Positions 27,371 through 36,391 of a DNA stretch of 58,483 nucleotides are shown here, in pieces. How positions within the stretch are numbered: position 1 is the first letter of the stretch; each line of letters begins with the position of its first letter. The stretch spans positions 1 through 58,483 of the forward strand of contig JAFDEE010000023.1 of NCBI GenBank assembly GCA_019310525.1, written 5' to 3'. The DNA comes from Deltaproteobacteria bacterium. GTDB lineage: Bacteria; Desulfobacterota; DSM-4660; Desulfatiglandales; HGW-15. The notes under the pieces are model-generated. The model did no database searches and was not told the origin of the DNA. It saw nothing but the letters and a program-made list of their open reading frames with translations. The position numbers and the translations under genes were made by a program.

Positions 27371-27686
27371 CACGGCGTTATCTCCTTCAGGGTTTTTTGG
27401 GAATAAAAAAAGCGGAGCGTGTGCTCCGCTTTTTTTATGAATGAATGTAGGTATGGGCACACGCTAGGCCATGCAGTACCTCCTGCTAAAGTAAAAGCTA
27501 AAAAAACTGTTAAAAGCGCGTGCCAATGGAGAACTCCTAAAGATTTTCGAGTATCATGGCCTTTGGAAAATTTTTTGTCAACCCCTTTTTCTCCATTCTC
27601 TCAACCTTGATTCGGCAAGTTCAGCAATCGCCTCATCAGGGTTCAAATCCCACTGAATACGGCCCTGGATGAAGAAATTTCTCAGA
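27371..27686. other. Intergenic region between purQ and the GNAT gene
   Basis: No convincing gene. It contains the strong bidirectional terminator at 27405-27436 and an otherwise featureless 250-bp stretch after purQ. Confidence 0.5.
27405..27436. terminator. Bidirectional intrinsic terminator after purLQ
   Basis: Seven A, stem GCGGAGC (27412-27418), loop GTGT, stem GCTCCGC (27423-27429) and seven T give an ideal rho-independent terminator on both strands. On the minus strand it ends purL-purQ transcription about 250 nt downstream of purQ. Confidence 0.9.
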
Positions 27687-28544
27687 TCAGTCTGCAAGTC
27701 GTCCGCTTTCAATGGCCTCCTTGATATATGCCACCGCGTTTCGAAAGATCCGGACGCCGTCGCCCTCGCGGGATTCAGGTTCTTTCCCGAGCCTTCTGAG
27801 TTCTTCCTTTTTCCGGGGCCAGTCGGGATGATTGGCCCAATGGTTGAAGGCCTCCGGGTGGGGCATGAGACCGAAGATGCGTCCCGTCGGATCGCAGATG
27901 CCCGCGATGTCCATGAGGGAACCGTTTGGATTGTAAGGCCAGCGCCCCCCGGCCGGATCTCCCCTTTCATCCGCATATTGGATGGCCACCTGCTTGTTGT
28001 CGAAAAGCCTCTGGATGTCCCGGGGCTCGGCGAAGAACTTCCCCTCCCCGTGCCGGACAGGAAGCTCTATGTGCGTGATCCCCCTCGTGAAGACACAAGG
28101 AGATTCAGGATGGACCTTCAGGCGTACCCAGGTGTCGATGAAGTTGCCGGAATCGTTATAGGTGATGGCTGCACGCCTCTCCCAGAAGTTTCCATTGAAA
28201 GCAGGTAGGAGCCCGGATTTGACAAGGGCCTGGAAGCCGTTGCAGATACCGATGATGAGCTTTCCCTTGCGGACAAAGCGCTCAAGTTTCTCGCCCAGGT
28301 GGGTGCGCAGCTTGGAAGCAAGGATCACGCCGGCCCCGTGGTCGTCCCCCCAGCTGAAACCGCCTCCTAGGGCAAGGATGTGAAAATCATCGAGATCCAT
28401 GGGAGCCCCGCCTCGTGATCCGTCGATGAGGTCGTTGATATGGATCCGTCGGGATTCGGCCCCGGCCAGTTTCAGGGCATGATCCGTTTCGTAGTCGCAG
28501 TTCAGGCCGTAACCCGTGGGAACAAGGGCTCTAACCGTCGTCAT
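27687..28544 (-). CDS. purQ: FGAM synthase glutaminase subunit PurQ (long form)
   Basis: A 285-residue class I glutaminase that supplies ammonia to PurL for formylglycinamidine ribonucleotide synthesis in purine biosynthesis. The nucleophile C101 is in IIGICNGFQAL; the His/Glu pair of the triad is in MPHPEAFNHW. The oxyanion region GGGFSWGDDHGAG is present. It is about 60 residues longer than the usual stand-alone PurQ and resembles the glutaminase domain at the end of the large single-chain PurL. Its start overlaps the purL stop by 4 bp (28541-28544), so synthesis of the two subunits is coupled. Confidence 0.94.
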   Translation of the reverse strand: MTTVRALVPTGYGLNCDYETDHALKLAGAESRRIHINDLIDGSRGGAPMDLDDFHILALGGGFSWGDDHGAGVILASKLRTHLGEKLERFVRKGKLIIGICNGFQALVKSGLLPAFNGNFWERRAAITYNDSGNFIDTWVRLKVHPESPCVFTRGITHIELPVRHGEGKFFAEPRDIQRLFDNKQVAIQYADERGDPAGGRWPYNPNGSLMDIAGICDPTGRIFGLMPHPEAFNHWANHPDWPRKKEELRRLGKEPESREGDGVRIFRNAVAYIKEAIESGRLAD

Positions 28545-31534
28545 ATCAGTCCTCCAAAGGGAGCCTTCCAGCTTTGTTTCAAGGCGGAGATGTTTTCCTC
28601 CAGGATAATCCGGCCATCCGGGTCCCGAACTTTCAGCTGGGGCGTTTCAGTGACGTTCCCTATGCAGGCTGCAGGGAGACCCCTGAAGAGTTCCTCGAAG
28701 GCCTCCCGGTGGGCGGGATTCAGGGTCACCAGGAACCGGCCGGCGGATTCCGAGTAGAGCAATTGCGAAGGAGCAAGGGCCTGGGGCGAGGGGATTTTCC
28801 CCAGGTCGATATCCAGCCCCAACTCTCCCCCCATGGCCATGAGGGCCAGGTGGACCGCGAGACCTCCACGGGCAACGGCATGGGCCGAGGCCAGGAGACC
28901 TGATCTGATGGCCTTGTACAGGGCCCGGTAAAGAGGGACCACCTTCTCGACATCGACACGGGGGCAATGGAGGCCGATTTCTCCCATCATCCGGTAGTAC
29001 TCGCTCCCTCCGAGTTCGTTTCCGGTCTCCCCCAGGACATACACCAGGTCACCGGGGAATTTGGCCTCCATGGTGATACAACACTCGATGTCATCCACCA
29101 GGCTTGAGGCGGTGAAAAGGAGGGCGGGTTTCCCGGACACCTTCCTTCGTTCTCCAAAGGGCCCCTCGAGATGGCCGTCGATATACATGCTGTCCTTTCC
29201 GGATAAGAGAGGGATTTCAAAGGCGAGGCAGGTGTCTCTCAGGGCCCAGTTTGCTCGAACAAGCTGGGCCGCCTTATACTTTCCATCCGGGTTCTGTTCC
29301 GGATGGTAGAGAATCGTGGGCCAGCAGAAGTTGTCCACCCCGCCGATGTGATCCGGATCTCCGCCCACGGCCAGGACCCTTCTGACCGCCTCATCGATGG
29401 TGACGGCGGTCATGTGGTAGGTGTCGATCTCGCCGTAAAAGGGATTAAGGACCTGGGTGACGGCGACTCCCCTTTGGCTGTGTAAAAGGGGTCGCATGAC
29501 CACGGCATCGTTCGGTACATCCCGGGACCTGCCCACAAGGGGTTTGAGAATGCTTCCCCCCTGGACTTCATGGTCGTATTGACGGGCGATCCAGTTCCGG
29601 GAACAGATATTGGGCCGGGCCAGCATCGCTCTTAGAAGGGGGCCGTGGTGCCGGGGTTCGCTCAGCACGGGCTCCCTGAGGCCTCTCATTTCGGGTGGGA
29701 TCCATTCCGCCTCGAAGGTCCATTGTGGAAAATCCGATTCCAGGAAGTCCATCCGGATATAGGCACAAGTCTTACCATTGTAATCCAGCCGGAGGTATCC
29801 CGAATCGTTGTATTCGCCGATGACGGTGCTCTCCACGGCGTGTTTGGCTGAGAGTTCCATGAAGCGATCCAGGTGCTCGGGCTTGACGGCCACGGTCATT
29901 CTTTCCTGGGACTCGGAGACCCATATCTCCCACTGGTCCAGCCCGTCGTATTTCAGGGGCACCTTGTCGAGGTCCACGCGGCATCCATTGCTGAATCGCG
30001 CCGATTCTCCAATGGAAGAAGACAGGCCGCCCCCGCCGTTATCGGTGATGAAGGCGATGAGTCCCTCGTCTCGGGCTTCAAGGAGGAAGTCGTGCATTTT
30101 TTTCTGGGTGTAGGGATCCCCGATCTGGACGTGGCCGGCGGGGGTATGGGCTCCGAAAGTTTCCGAGGCGGCCGTAACACCGTGGATGCCGTCTTTGCCC
30201 ACCCGGCCGCCGCACATGATAATCAAGTCTCCCGGGTGGGTCTTCTTCCGGTGGGCGGGCTCGCCCTTGACGAGGGCGGGCATAATCCCCATGGCCGTTA
30301 CGAAAACCAGGCATTTCCCGAGATAGCTTTCATCGAAGAGAAGTATTCCGTATGGCGTTGGGACCCCGCTCTTGTTCCCTCCGTCTCTGACCCCCTCGAT
30401 GACGCCGTCCAGGAGGCGCCGGGGGTGAAGGTGGGGCCTTAGTTCCCCATCGTAGTCACGGGGACCTACGCAGTACCCGTACATCCCGAGGAAAAGCCGG
30501 GATCCTTTCCCGGTGCCCAGGGGATCGCGATAGATCCCGACGATACCCGTGATAGCCCCCCCGTATGCCTCCATATTGGAAGGGCTGTTGTGGGTTTCCC
30601 CCGTGATGGTATAGAGGTGCTCCTCATCGAATCGGGCCACTCCCGCATTGTCCCAGAGTACGGAGACCACCCAGTCCTTTTTTTCCTTAACTGCAAGGGT
30701 CGGGGCTTCTATGCAGGTCTTGAAGAGGTTGTCGACGACCTGCTCTTCGCCGGTCGCGAGGTCCCGGTATTTGAAGAGCCCCTTGAAGGTATTGTGGTTG
30801 CAATGATCGGAGCGGGCCTGGGAGATGTATTCCAATTCGACGTCTGTCGGTAGATCCAGACCGAAGGCCCTTCGGTCGGCCAGGATGTCTTCCCGCAGGA
30901 AATACCTTCGAATGATGGGAATGTCGCTTTCCTGCAAGGCAAGGTTTCGTTCCCTCGAAATCCGCTTCAGTTCTTCATCGCTTCCTATGGCTATAGTAGA
31001 GACCCGGGGTTCATGATTGAGGATTACCTTGGGCAGGATAAACCCGATCCCCTTCTCCGGATTCCAATCCCCCCGGGAATAGATCCGCCACTGTTGAATG
31101 ATGTCGTTGGCCAGGATTTCCCGCGCAATGGTTTCGACCTCGTCGACCGTGAGGTTCCCTCTGATTTCATAAAGCTTGGAGGTATAGACCGCTTCATGGT
31201 CATTGAAGCGGATATTCAAGAGGTCCTCCATGGCCTCCCTGGCCGTGCTCCCCGCCGTATCCCGCACGCCGGGCCGGAATCCGACCCAGATGGCCCAGTC
31301 GAAGTCCTTGGCCAAAGGGGCAAAGGAGGATTCCTCTGTCACAGGATCGGTGAAGAGGGAAGTCCTGAGGGTCTCCAACTGATCCGTTGAAAGGTCGGCA
31401 TCTATAGTCAGAACCCGGATGACCCGAACGTCCTCGAGAGCGAAGCCGAAATAATCTCCAGCCTTCCGAAGGACCGTCCTCCCCTCGGCATCCATTAAGT
31501 TGTCCTTAAGTCTTATCTCGAGCCTGGAAGTCAC
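28541..31534 (-). CDS. purL: FGAM synthase large subunit PurL (glutaminase-less large form)
   Basis: A 997-residue ATP-dependent synthetase converting FGAR to FGAM. The N-terminal 150 residues resemble PurS-like domains, followed by the linker with QARSDHCNHNTFKG and the two repeated synthetase halves; ATP/FGAR motifs include GETHNSPSNMEAYGGAITG in the first half and SGKDSMYIDG in the second. Together with the 285-residue PurQ it totals 1282 residues, close to the roughly 1295 of the single-chain enteric enzyme, so the locus looks like the large form split at the glutaminase boundary. First gene of the operon. No purine riboswitch is recognisable upstream. Confidence 0.95.
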   Translation of the reverse strand: MTSRLEIRLKDNLMDAEGRTVLRKAGDYFGFALEDVRVIRVLTIDADLSTDQLETLRTSLFTDPVTEESSFAPLAKDFDWAIWVGFRPGVRDTAGSTAREAMEDLLNIRFNDHEAVYTSKLYEIRGNLTVDEVETIAREILANDIIQQWRIYSRGDWNPEKGIGFILPKVILNHEPRVSTIAIGSDEELKRISRERNLALQESDIPIIRRYFLREDILADRRAFGLDLPTDVELEYISQARSDHCNHNTFKGLFKYRDLATGEEQVVDNLFKTCIEAPTLAVKEKKDWVVSVLWDNAGVARFDEEHLYTITGETHNSPSNMEAYGGAITGIVGIYRDPLGTGKGSRLFLGMYGYCVGPRDYDGELRPHLHPRRLLDGVIEGVRDGGNKSGVPTPYGILLFDESYLGKCLVFVTAMGIMPALVKGEPAHRKKTHPGDLIIMCGGRVGKDGIHGVTAASETFGAHTPAGHVQIGDPYTQKKMHDFLLEARDEGLIAFITDNGGGGLSSSIGESARFSNGCRVDLDKVPLKYDGLDQWEIWVSESQERMTVAVKPEHLDRFMELSAKHAVESTVIGEYNDSGYLRLDYNGKTCAYIRMDFLESDFPQWTFEAEWIPPEMRGLREPVLSEPRHHGPLLRAMLARPNICSRNWIARQYDHEVQGGSILKPLVGRSRDVPNDAVVMRPLLHSQRGVAVTQVLNPFYGEIDTYHMTAVTIDEAVRRVLAVGGDPDHIGGVDNFCWPTILYHPEQNPDGKYKAAQLVRANWALRDTCLAFEIPLLSGKDSMYIDGHLEGPFGERRKVSGKPALLFTASSLVDDIECCITMEAKFPGDLVYVLGETGNELGGSEYYRMMGEIGLHCPRVDVEKVVPLYRALYKAIRSGLLASAHAVARGGLAVHLALMAMGGELGLDIDLGKIPSPQALAPSQLLYSESAGRFLVTLNPAHREAFEELFRGLPAACIGNVTETPQLKVRDPDGRIILEENISALKQSWKAPFGGLI

Positions 31535-31742
31535 TGATTACTCCCTGATTTTTCAATGAGTTATCAAAATCTGCGCCCACTCTAATGCAATTGGACACCG
31601 GAGTCAACAGTGAAGCTACACCCAAATCGGCTTGAAATCCGCGATCCCAGTGAATATATTGGTTCCAAAGCATGAAGTACCGAAGAGAAGATCCCGGGTG
31701 GACCTGGGTTGCGGCTGGCCGGGAATCGAAGAGGGGTAACCG

Positions 31743-33554
31743 ATGGAAAATGATTACAGGGGAGACAAGGAAGGTAGCGAAAAGCTTCCGAATCAGAAGG
31801 AGCTTGAGAAGGAACTGAGCGAGTACCTTTCCAAGAAATATGGGAACCGCATCAAGATTATTTCGCCTTTCCTTCTCCCAAAATCCCAGGAACAGGCCGT
31901 TGATGAAGGCCGGGGTGGAGAGGATAAAGGAAAGGGTATCCGCTTTAATATGCTCCCCGAGGAACTGGAGAAGCATCTGGACAGCTTCGTCGTGAAGCAG
32001 GACCGGGCCAAGGCGATCCTCGCCACCAAGGTCTGCACCCATTTCAACCGGATCAAATACCTGAAGGAGCATGCCGGCAGGAAAAGCACTGTGGGCGTGG
32101 GCATGATCAAGAACAACGTCCTTATGATCGGACCCACCGGCGTAGGGAAGACTTACATGATCAAGCTGATAGCCCAGAAGCTCGGTGTGCCCTTCGTAAA
32201 AGGGGATGCCACCAAGTTCAGCGAGACCGGTTACGTGGGGGGGGATGTTGAGGATCTTGTGAGGGACCTGGTTTACGAGGCCAACGATGACATAGAGCTT
32301 GCGGAAAACGGGATCATTTACATCGACGAGATCGACAAGATCGCTTCTTCCCGTAATATTATCGGGCACGATGTGTCCCGGACCGGTGTTCAAAGGGCCT
32401 TGCTCAAACCCATGGAGGAAACCGATGTGGACCTGAAGGTCCCCCATGATGCCGTGTCCCAGATCCAGGCCATTGAGCATTACAGGCGCACGGGCAAGAA
32501 AGAAAAAAGGGTGGTCAACACCAAGAATATCCTTTTCATTATGAGCGGGGCCTTTGGGGAACTGGGGGAGATCATCAAGAAAAGACTTCAGAAACAGGGA
32601 ATCGGATTCGAGGCCGACGTGCGCTCACCCGAGGTGTCCTGGGAAATCCTGAAGGAGGTGACGGCCCAGGATCTTATCGAATTCGGCTTTGAGTCGGAAT
32701 TCGTGGGGCGGCTCCCGGTGGTCGTGGTGTTTGATGAGCTGACCCGTGAAGACATGGTGGAGATCCTCAAGAATCCCAACAACCCCATCGTATTGAGCAA
32801 GAGGCAGGATTTCAAGGCCTACGGTATCGATATCAAGTTCGAGGAAGAGGCCCTGGAAAAGATCGCCGAACTTGCCGTCAAAGAGAAGACCGGCGCACGG
32901 GGACTTGTGAGCGCAATCGAGAAGGTCCTCATTCCCTTTGAAAAGACCCTTCCATCCACCCCTATCAAGCAGCTCTTGGTGACACCCGAAATGGTGGATG
33001 ATCCGGAAGGAGAGCTGAAAACCCTTCTTGAAAACCCCGATGACCCCGAACGGATCGCCCGGTTCGAGAGGGGGGCTGCAAAAGAACTGGAAAACATCGC
33101 TTCATTCATCGGGGAGCGGGCAGGGGATCTTTTCCGGAAATCCGGCCTTGAAATATACGACCGGAGGATCCAGCTGATCGCTGAAATCTATTTGAAAAAG
33201 ACCTGTGACGTTAATACCGCGTACCAGGACTTCGTGGAAATGTATGCCGAGATAAAGGAAGAGGAGGCCTCCCTGCCCGAGAGGATCGAGGTAAATGTCT
33301 CATTCGATGATACCGCCATCGACGAACTGATCCGGCAGGCCATCGATTCGAACACACGGGCGGGGACTCTGACTTTTCAATTGGCTAAGAAACTGGAGTA
33401 CGGCCTGAAACTCGTCAAGGACCGTTCAGGAATAGAGACCTTCAGGATAACGGGCGAGGCCGTTACAAACATGGAAAAGTATATAAATGATCTAGTAAAG
33501 ACTTATTATCGAAGGGAATACGAGACGATTGAATCTATAAATCGGGAGGATTGA
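31743..33554 (+). CDS. ClpX-like AAA+ ATPase lacking the zinc-binding domain
   Basis: A 603-residue AAA+ ATPase related to ClpX/HslU unfoldases. Walker A GPTGVGKT (130-137), Walker B IIYIDEID (191-198), a ClpX-type pore loop GYVGGD (163-168; ClpX has GYVGED) and a sensor-2 GARGL are visible. It differs from ClpX in having no N-terminal cysteine cluster, a longer insert after Walker B (DLKVPHDAVSQIQAIEHYRR) and about 150 extra C-terminal residues (SFIGERAGDLFRKSGLEIYD onward). The ClpP-docking IGF loop is not obvious, so it may work without ClpP. It stands alone, divergent from purL, and is followed by a perfect hairpin. Confidence 0.82.
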   Translation: MENDYRGDKEGSEKLPNQKELEKELSEYLSKKYGNRIKIISPFLLPKSQEQAVDEGRGGEDKGKGIRFNMLPEELEKHLDSFVVKQDRAKAILATKVCTHFNRIKYLKEHAGRKSTVGVGMIKNNVLMIGPTGVGKTYMIKLIAQKLGVPFVKGDATKFSETGYVGGDVEDLVRDLVYEANDDIELAENGIIYIDEIDKIASSRNIIGHDVSRTGVQRALLKPMEETDVDLKVPHDAVSQIQAIEHYRRTGKKEKRVVNTKNILFIMSGAFGELGEIIKKRLQKQGIGFEADVRSPEVSWEILKEVTAQDLIEFGFESEFVGRLPVVVVFDELTREDMVEILKNPNNPIVLSKRQDFKAYGIDIKFEEEALEKIAELAVKEKTGARGLVSAIEKVLIPFEKTLPSTPIKQLLVTPEMVDDPEGELKTLLENPDDPERIARFERGAAKELENIASFIGERAGDLFRKSGLEIYDRRIQLIAEIYLKKTCDVNTAYQDFVEMYAEIKEEEASLPERIEVNVSFDDTAIDELIRQAIDSNTRAGTLTFQLAKKLEYGLKLVKDRSGIETFRITGEAVTNMEKYINDLVKTYYRREYETIESINRED

Positions 33555-33561
33555 TCCGGCC

Positions 33562-33579
33562 CAAGCACTTGTGCTTGGA
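33562..33579. terminator. Perfect palindrome after the ClpX-like gene
   Basis: CCAAGCAC-TT-GTGCTTGG forms an 8-bp perfect stem 8 nt after the stop codon. There is no following T-run, so it could be a weak terminator or an mRNA 3' end hairpin. Confidence 0.4.
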
Positions 33580-33731
33580 AGGAATATCGGGTTCCGCCTG
33601 CGCTTCGGCCGGGCCAAGGCCCGCGAGACGGGCATTAAGAAGCGGTCTATGTTTATGTTTTCAACTGAGAAGCCCTTCCTTTCCTGTCCCCTTCCAGTCT
33701 GAAACCCTTTCAAGAGGTCCGAAGAGAAACC

Positions 33732-34925
33732 ATGATCGGCATATCCAAGCTTTACTGTGGAACCGTGGAGCCCTCTGACACTCTGCGGTATGGGAGGCGG
33801 TCCCAGGACCTCCCTTCTCACTTGCTTCAATTCTCAGAAGACAAGAAACCCGTGGTGGTGTGGAATTGTACCCGTTCCTGCAACCTCAAGTGTATCCACT
33901 GTTATGCCCATGCTGTGGAGCGACCCAGGGAGAAGGAACTTACCACCGAGCAGGCCCTTGCTCTTCTCGATGATCTTGCGGATTTCGGGGCGCCCGTGAT
34001 CCTTTTCTCAGGGGGAGAACCACTCATGCGCCCCGACCTGGTTCCATTGGCCCGCCACGCCGTCAAGCGGGGCATGAGGGCGGTGATCTCCACAAACGGC
34101 ACCCTAATCACCCGAGAGAAGGCACAGGAGTTGAAGGATATAGGGCTTTCTTACGTTGGTGTCAGCATCGACGGACTCGAAGAGATCAACGATCGCTTCA
34201 GGGGACGGCGGGGGGCTTTCAAGGCCGCCATGGAGGGAATCCGGCATTGCAAGGAAGCGGGTCTCAAGGTGGGACTCCGTTTTACTATCAACCGTATGAA
34301 TAAGGACGAGGTCCCGCGGATTTTCGCTCTCCTTGAAGAACAGGGGATCCCGCGGGTCTGTTTTTACCATCTGGTCTATGCAGGCCGGGGGACGGCCCTG
34401 GTGGAACAGGACCTGAGCCACGAGGAGACCCGCCGCGTAGTGGATCTGATCCTGGACAGGACACGGGATCTCCACCAGAGGGGCCTTCCCAAGGAGGTCC
34501 TGACCGTGGACAATCATGCGGACGGGCCCTACCTTTACCTTCGGATGCTCCGGGAAAACAACCCCCGTGCGGAGAAGGTTTTGGAATTGCTGAAGATGAA
34601 CGAGGGCAACAACTCGGGGCGGGGGATCGGGTGTATCAGCTGGGACGGTTCGGTCCATGCGGATCAATTCTGGCGACATTACAGTTTCGGGAATGTCTTG
34701 GAGAGGCCCTTCAGCGAAATCTGGACCGATCTTTCCGATCCCTTGATGAGAAAACTGAAGGAAAAGAAGAAATACGTGAAGGGGCGGTGTGCATCCTGCC
34801 GGTGGCTGGATATCTGCGGAGGAAATTTCAGGGTGAGGGCGGAGGCCGTGACAGGTGATGTGTGGGCACCGGATCCCGCATGCTACCTGAGGGATGAGGA
34901 AATAAAAGGGGAGGCGGAATTATGA
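33732..34925 (+). CDS. ahbC: Radical SAM 12,18-didecarboxysiroheme deacetylase AhbC
   Basis: A 397-residue radical SAM enzyme of the siroheme-dependent heme pathway; it removes two acetate groups from 12,18-didecarboxysiroheme to give iron-coproporphyrin III. The radical SAM cluster cysteines are C50, C54 and C57 ([14 protein letters not shown]). The N-terminus ([19 protein letters not shown], then [19 protein letters not shown]) is highly characteristic of AhbC. The C-terminal auxiliary cluster is marked by [12 protein letters not shown] and a later Cys. The stop overlaps the hemB start (ATGA). This pathway is used by sulfate reducers and archaea, supporting the proposed host lineage. Confidence 0.93.
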   Translation: MIGISKLYCGTVEPSDTLRYGRRSQDLPSHLLQFSEDKKPVVVWNCTRSCNLKCIHCYAHAVERPREKELTTEQALALLDDLADFGAPVILFSGGEPLMRPDLVPLARHAVKRGMRAVISTNGTLITREKAQELKDIGLSYVGVSIDGLEEINDRFRGRRGAFKAAMEGIRHCKEAGLKVGLRFTINRMNKDEVPRIFALLEEQGIPRVCFYHLVYAGRGTALVEQDLSHEETRRVVDLILDRTRDLHQRGLPKEVLTVDNHADGPYLYLRMLRENNPRAEKVLELLKMNEGNNSGRGIGCISWDGSVHADQFWRHYSFGNVLERPFSEIWTDLSDPLMRKLKEKKKYVKGRCASCRWLDICGGNFRVRAEAVTGDVWAPDPACYLRDEEIKGEAEL

Positions 34926-35896
34926 ACATTCGTCCGAGGCGATTGAGGAAGAGCCCGGCCCTGAGGGCCATGGTCAGGGAGACGTCCCTCTCGGTCAGGG
35001 ATTTCATCTGCCCGCTTTTCGTTCAACACGGAAAGAACATCAAGGCCCCGATCCCTTCCATGCCCGGCCAGTATCGCTTTTCCGTGGATCGAATCATCGA
35101 GGAGGTCGAGGAGATCCGGTCCCTGGGGATTCCGGCCGTGCTGCTCTTCGGCCTTCCGGAGACAAAGGACCCGGAAGGGACCTGTTCCTACCAGGAAGAC
35201 GGTGTCGTGCAGAGGGCCGTGCGGGCAATCAAAGAGAAGGTCCCGGACATGGTGGTCTTTACGGACGTGTGCCTTTGCGAGTACACGGATCATGGGCACT
35301 GCGGGATCATCAAGGAGGGCCGGGTGGACAATGACGCGACCCTTGAAGTTCTGGCGCGGCAGGCCGTAAGTCACGCCAGGGCAGGGGCGGATTTCGTCGC
35401 GCCGTCCGACATGATGGACGGCCGTGTGGCCGCCGTGCGCGCGGCCCTTGACGAGAACGGGTTGCAGGATACGGGCGTCATGTCCTATGCCGCAAAGTAC
35501 GCCTCGGCATTCTATGGCCCCTTCAGGGAGGCCGCCGATTCGGCCCCGCAGTTCGGCGACCGCCGGGACTACCAGATGGACCCGGCCAACGGCAGGGAAG
35601 CCCTGAAGGAGATTTTCCTGGACATCGAGGAGGGGGCTGATATCGTAATGATCAAGCCCGCCCTTTCCTATCTTGATATCGTCCGGAGCGTACGGGAAGA
35701 ATGCCTGCTTCCTCTCGCCGCTTACAACGTCAGCGGAGAATACTCCATGATCAAGGCGGCGGCGGAAAAAGGGTGGATCGACGGAGAAGGTGTCATGATG
35801 GAATCCTTGTTCTCTATCAAGAGGGCGGGGGCGGATCTCATTATCACTTACTTTGCCAAAGAGGCCGCAGAGGTCCTGCGCAGGAACCTTCTTTAG
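34922..35896 (+). CDS. hemB: Porphobilinogen synthase (delta-aminolevulinate dehydratase) HemB
   Basis: A 324-residue enzyme that joins two 5-aminolevulinate molecules into porphobilinogen, an early step in tetrapyrrole synthesis. The zinc-site cysteines C117, C119 and C127 ([13 protein letters not shown]) mark the zinc-dependent type. The two active-site lysines are K192 ([12 protein letters not shown]) and K245 ([11 protein letters not shown]), the latter forming the Schiff base. Length is standard. It is translationally coupled to ahbC by a 4-bp overlap, placing a common-trunk enzyme inside the Ahb gene group. hemA, hemL, hemC and the siroheme synthase genes are not in the window. Confidence 0.97.
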   Translation: MNIRPRRLRKSPALRAMVRETSLSVRDFICPLFVQHGKNIKAPIPSMPGQYRFSVDRIIEEVEEIRSLGIPAVLLFGLPETKDPEGTCSYQEDGVVQRAVRAIKEKVPDMVVFTDVCLCEYTDHGHCGIIKEGRVDNDATLEVLARQAVSHARAGADFVAPSDMMDGRVAAVRAALDENGLQDTGVMSYAAKYASAFYGPFREAADSAPQFGDRRDYQMDPANGREALKEIFLDIEEGADIVMIKPALSYLDIVRSVREECLLPLAAYNVSGEYSMIKAAAEKGWIDGEGVMMESLFSIKRAGADLIITYFAKEAAEVLRRNLL

Positions 35897-35960
35897 GGCA
35901 TAGTAAAATAAGGATACCGACGGATCGATATAATTTCCTATCGGCTGAAGCCGATAGCTT

Positions 35961-36300
35961 GAGGGGCCAAGGGTTCAAGGGTTCGAGTGAAAATTATTTT
36001 AACCTAAATTATGCGTGAACGCCTGTCTAAGGAAGGGTAAAGGGATTTTCCCGAAGCGGCCTATTTTGGCTCTGGAGCAGCCTGCCTGCCGCAGGCAGGG
36101 AGAGCGAAAGAGCCAAAATAGGCAGTGAGCGGAGCCATGGACGGCGTAGTGAACGTAGCGGAGGGAACATACTTTTACCCTTCATCCATCGGGTGCTCTC
36201 AGAATGCTTTAACATATTGTAATAAAAATCAATTTCATTTTTCACGCATAATTTGGGTTTAATTCAAATCCTTTTTTCTCACTCGACCCCTGGACCCCTC
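35961..36300. repeat. Long inverted repeat enclosing a palindromic element
   Basis: The left arm (about 35961-36020) and the right arm (about 36241-36300, inverted) share GAGGGG, a CGAGTGA segment and a perfect 14-bp inner terminus: AAATTATGCGTGAA at 36006-36019 and its complement at 36241-36254. About 220 bp lie between. Both arms have the same GGGTTCAAG-type outer sequence. The arrangement resembles a miniature inverted-repeat transposable element; no transposase is nearby. Confidence 0.7.
36041..36170 (+). repeat. Palindromic interspersed repeat, copy A (hemB-ahbD gap)
   Basis: A 15-bp perfect stem, GCCTATTTTGGCTCT (36059-36073) with AGAGCCAAAATAGGC (36109-36123), encloses a second perfect palindrome CCTGCCTGC-C-GCAGGCAGG (36081-36099). 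The sequence after it, ATAGGCAGTGAGCGGAGCC and on to 36146, recurs with one change in 29 nt at 51710-51738 on the other strand. The stem differs between copies by paired changes, which argues for selection on, or copying of, the folded form. Confidence 0.75.
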
Positions 36301-36391
36301 GAATCCTTGAACCCTGATTGAAAAAACGATCGAACTGGAGTCTTCGCCTTAAGGCGCAAGTTTCTCTCATTCCACGAATGGGTTGATAAAT

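Larger units (their letters stand above)
35897..36391. other. Intergenic region between hemB and ahbD, filled by nested palindromes
   Basis: No gene. Nearly the whole region is a nested palindromic structure described under the repeat entries. It interrupts an otherwise tight heme operon, so expression of ahbD may depend on it. Confidence 0.7.

Noticed and set aside
27578-27976. A 132-codon minus-strand frame at the end of purQ
   Set aside because: It lies mostly inside purQ in another frame; the purQ frame has clear family motifs.
35968-35990. GGGTTCAAGGGTTCGAGT as the T-arm of a tRNA
   Set aside because: No acceptor stem, D-arm or anticodon arm surrounds it; it belongs to the inverted repeat.
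36041-36170. CRISPR-like repeat
   Set aside because: The copies are single and dispersed, and there is no regular repeat-spacer array.
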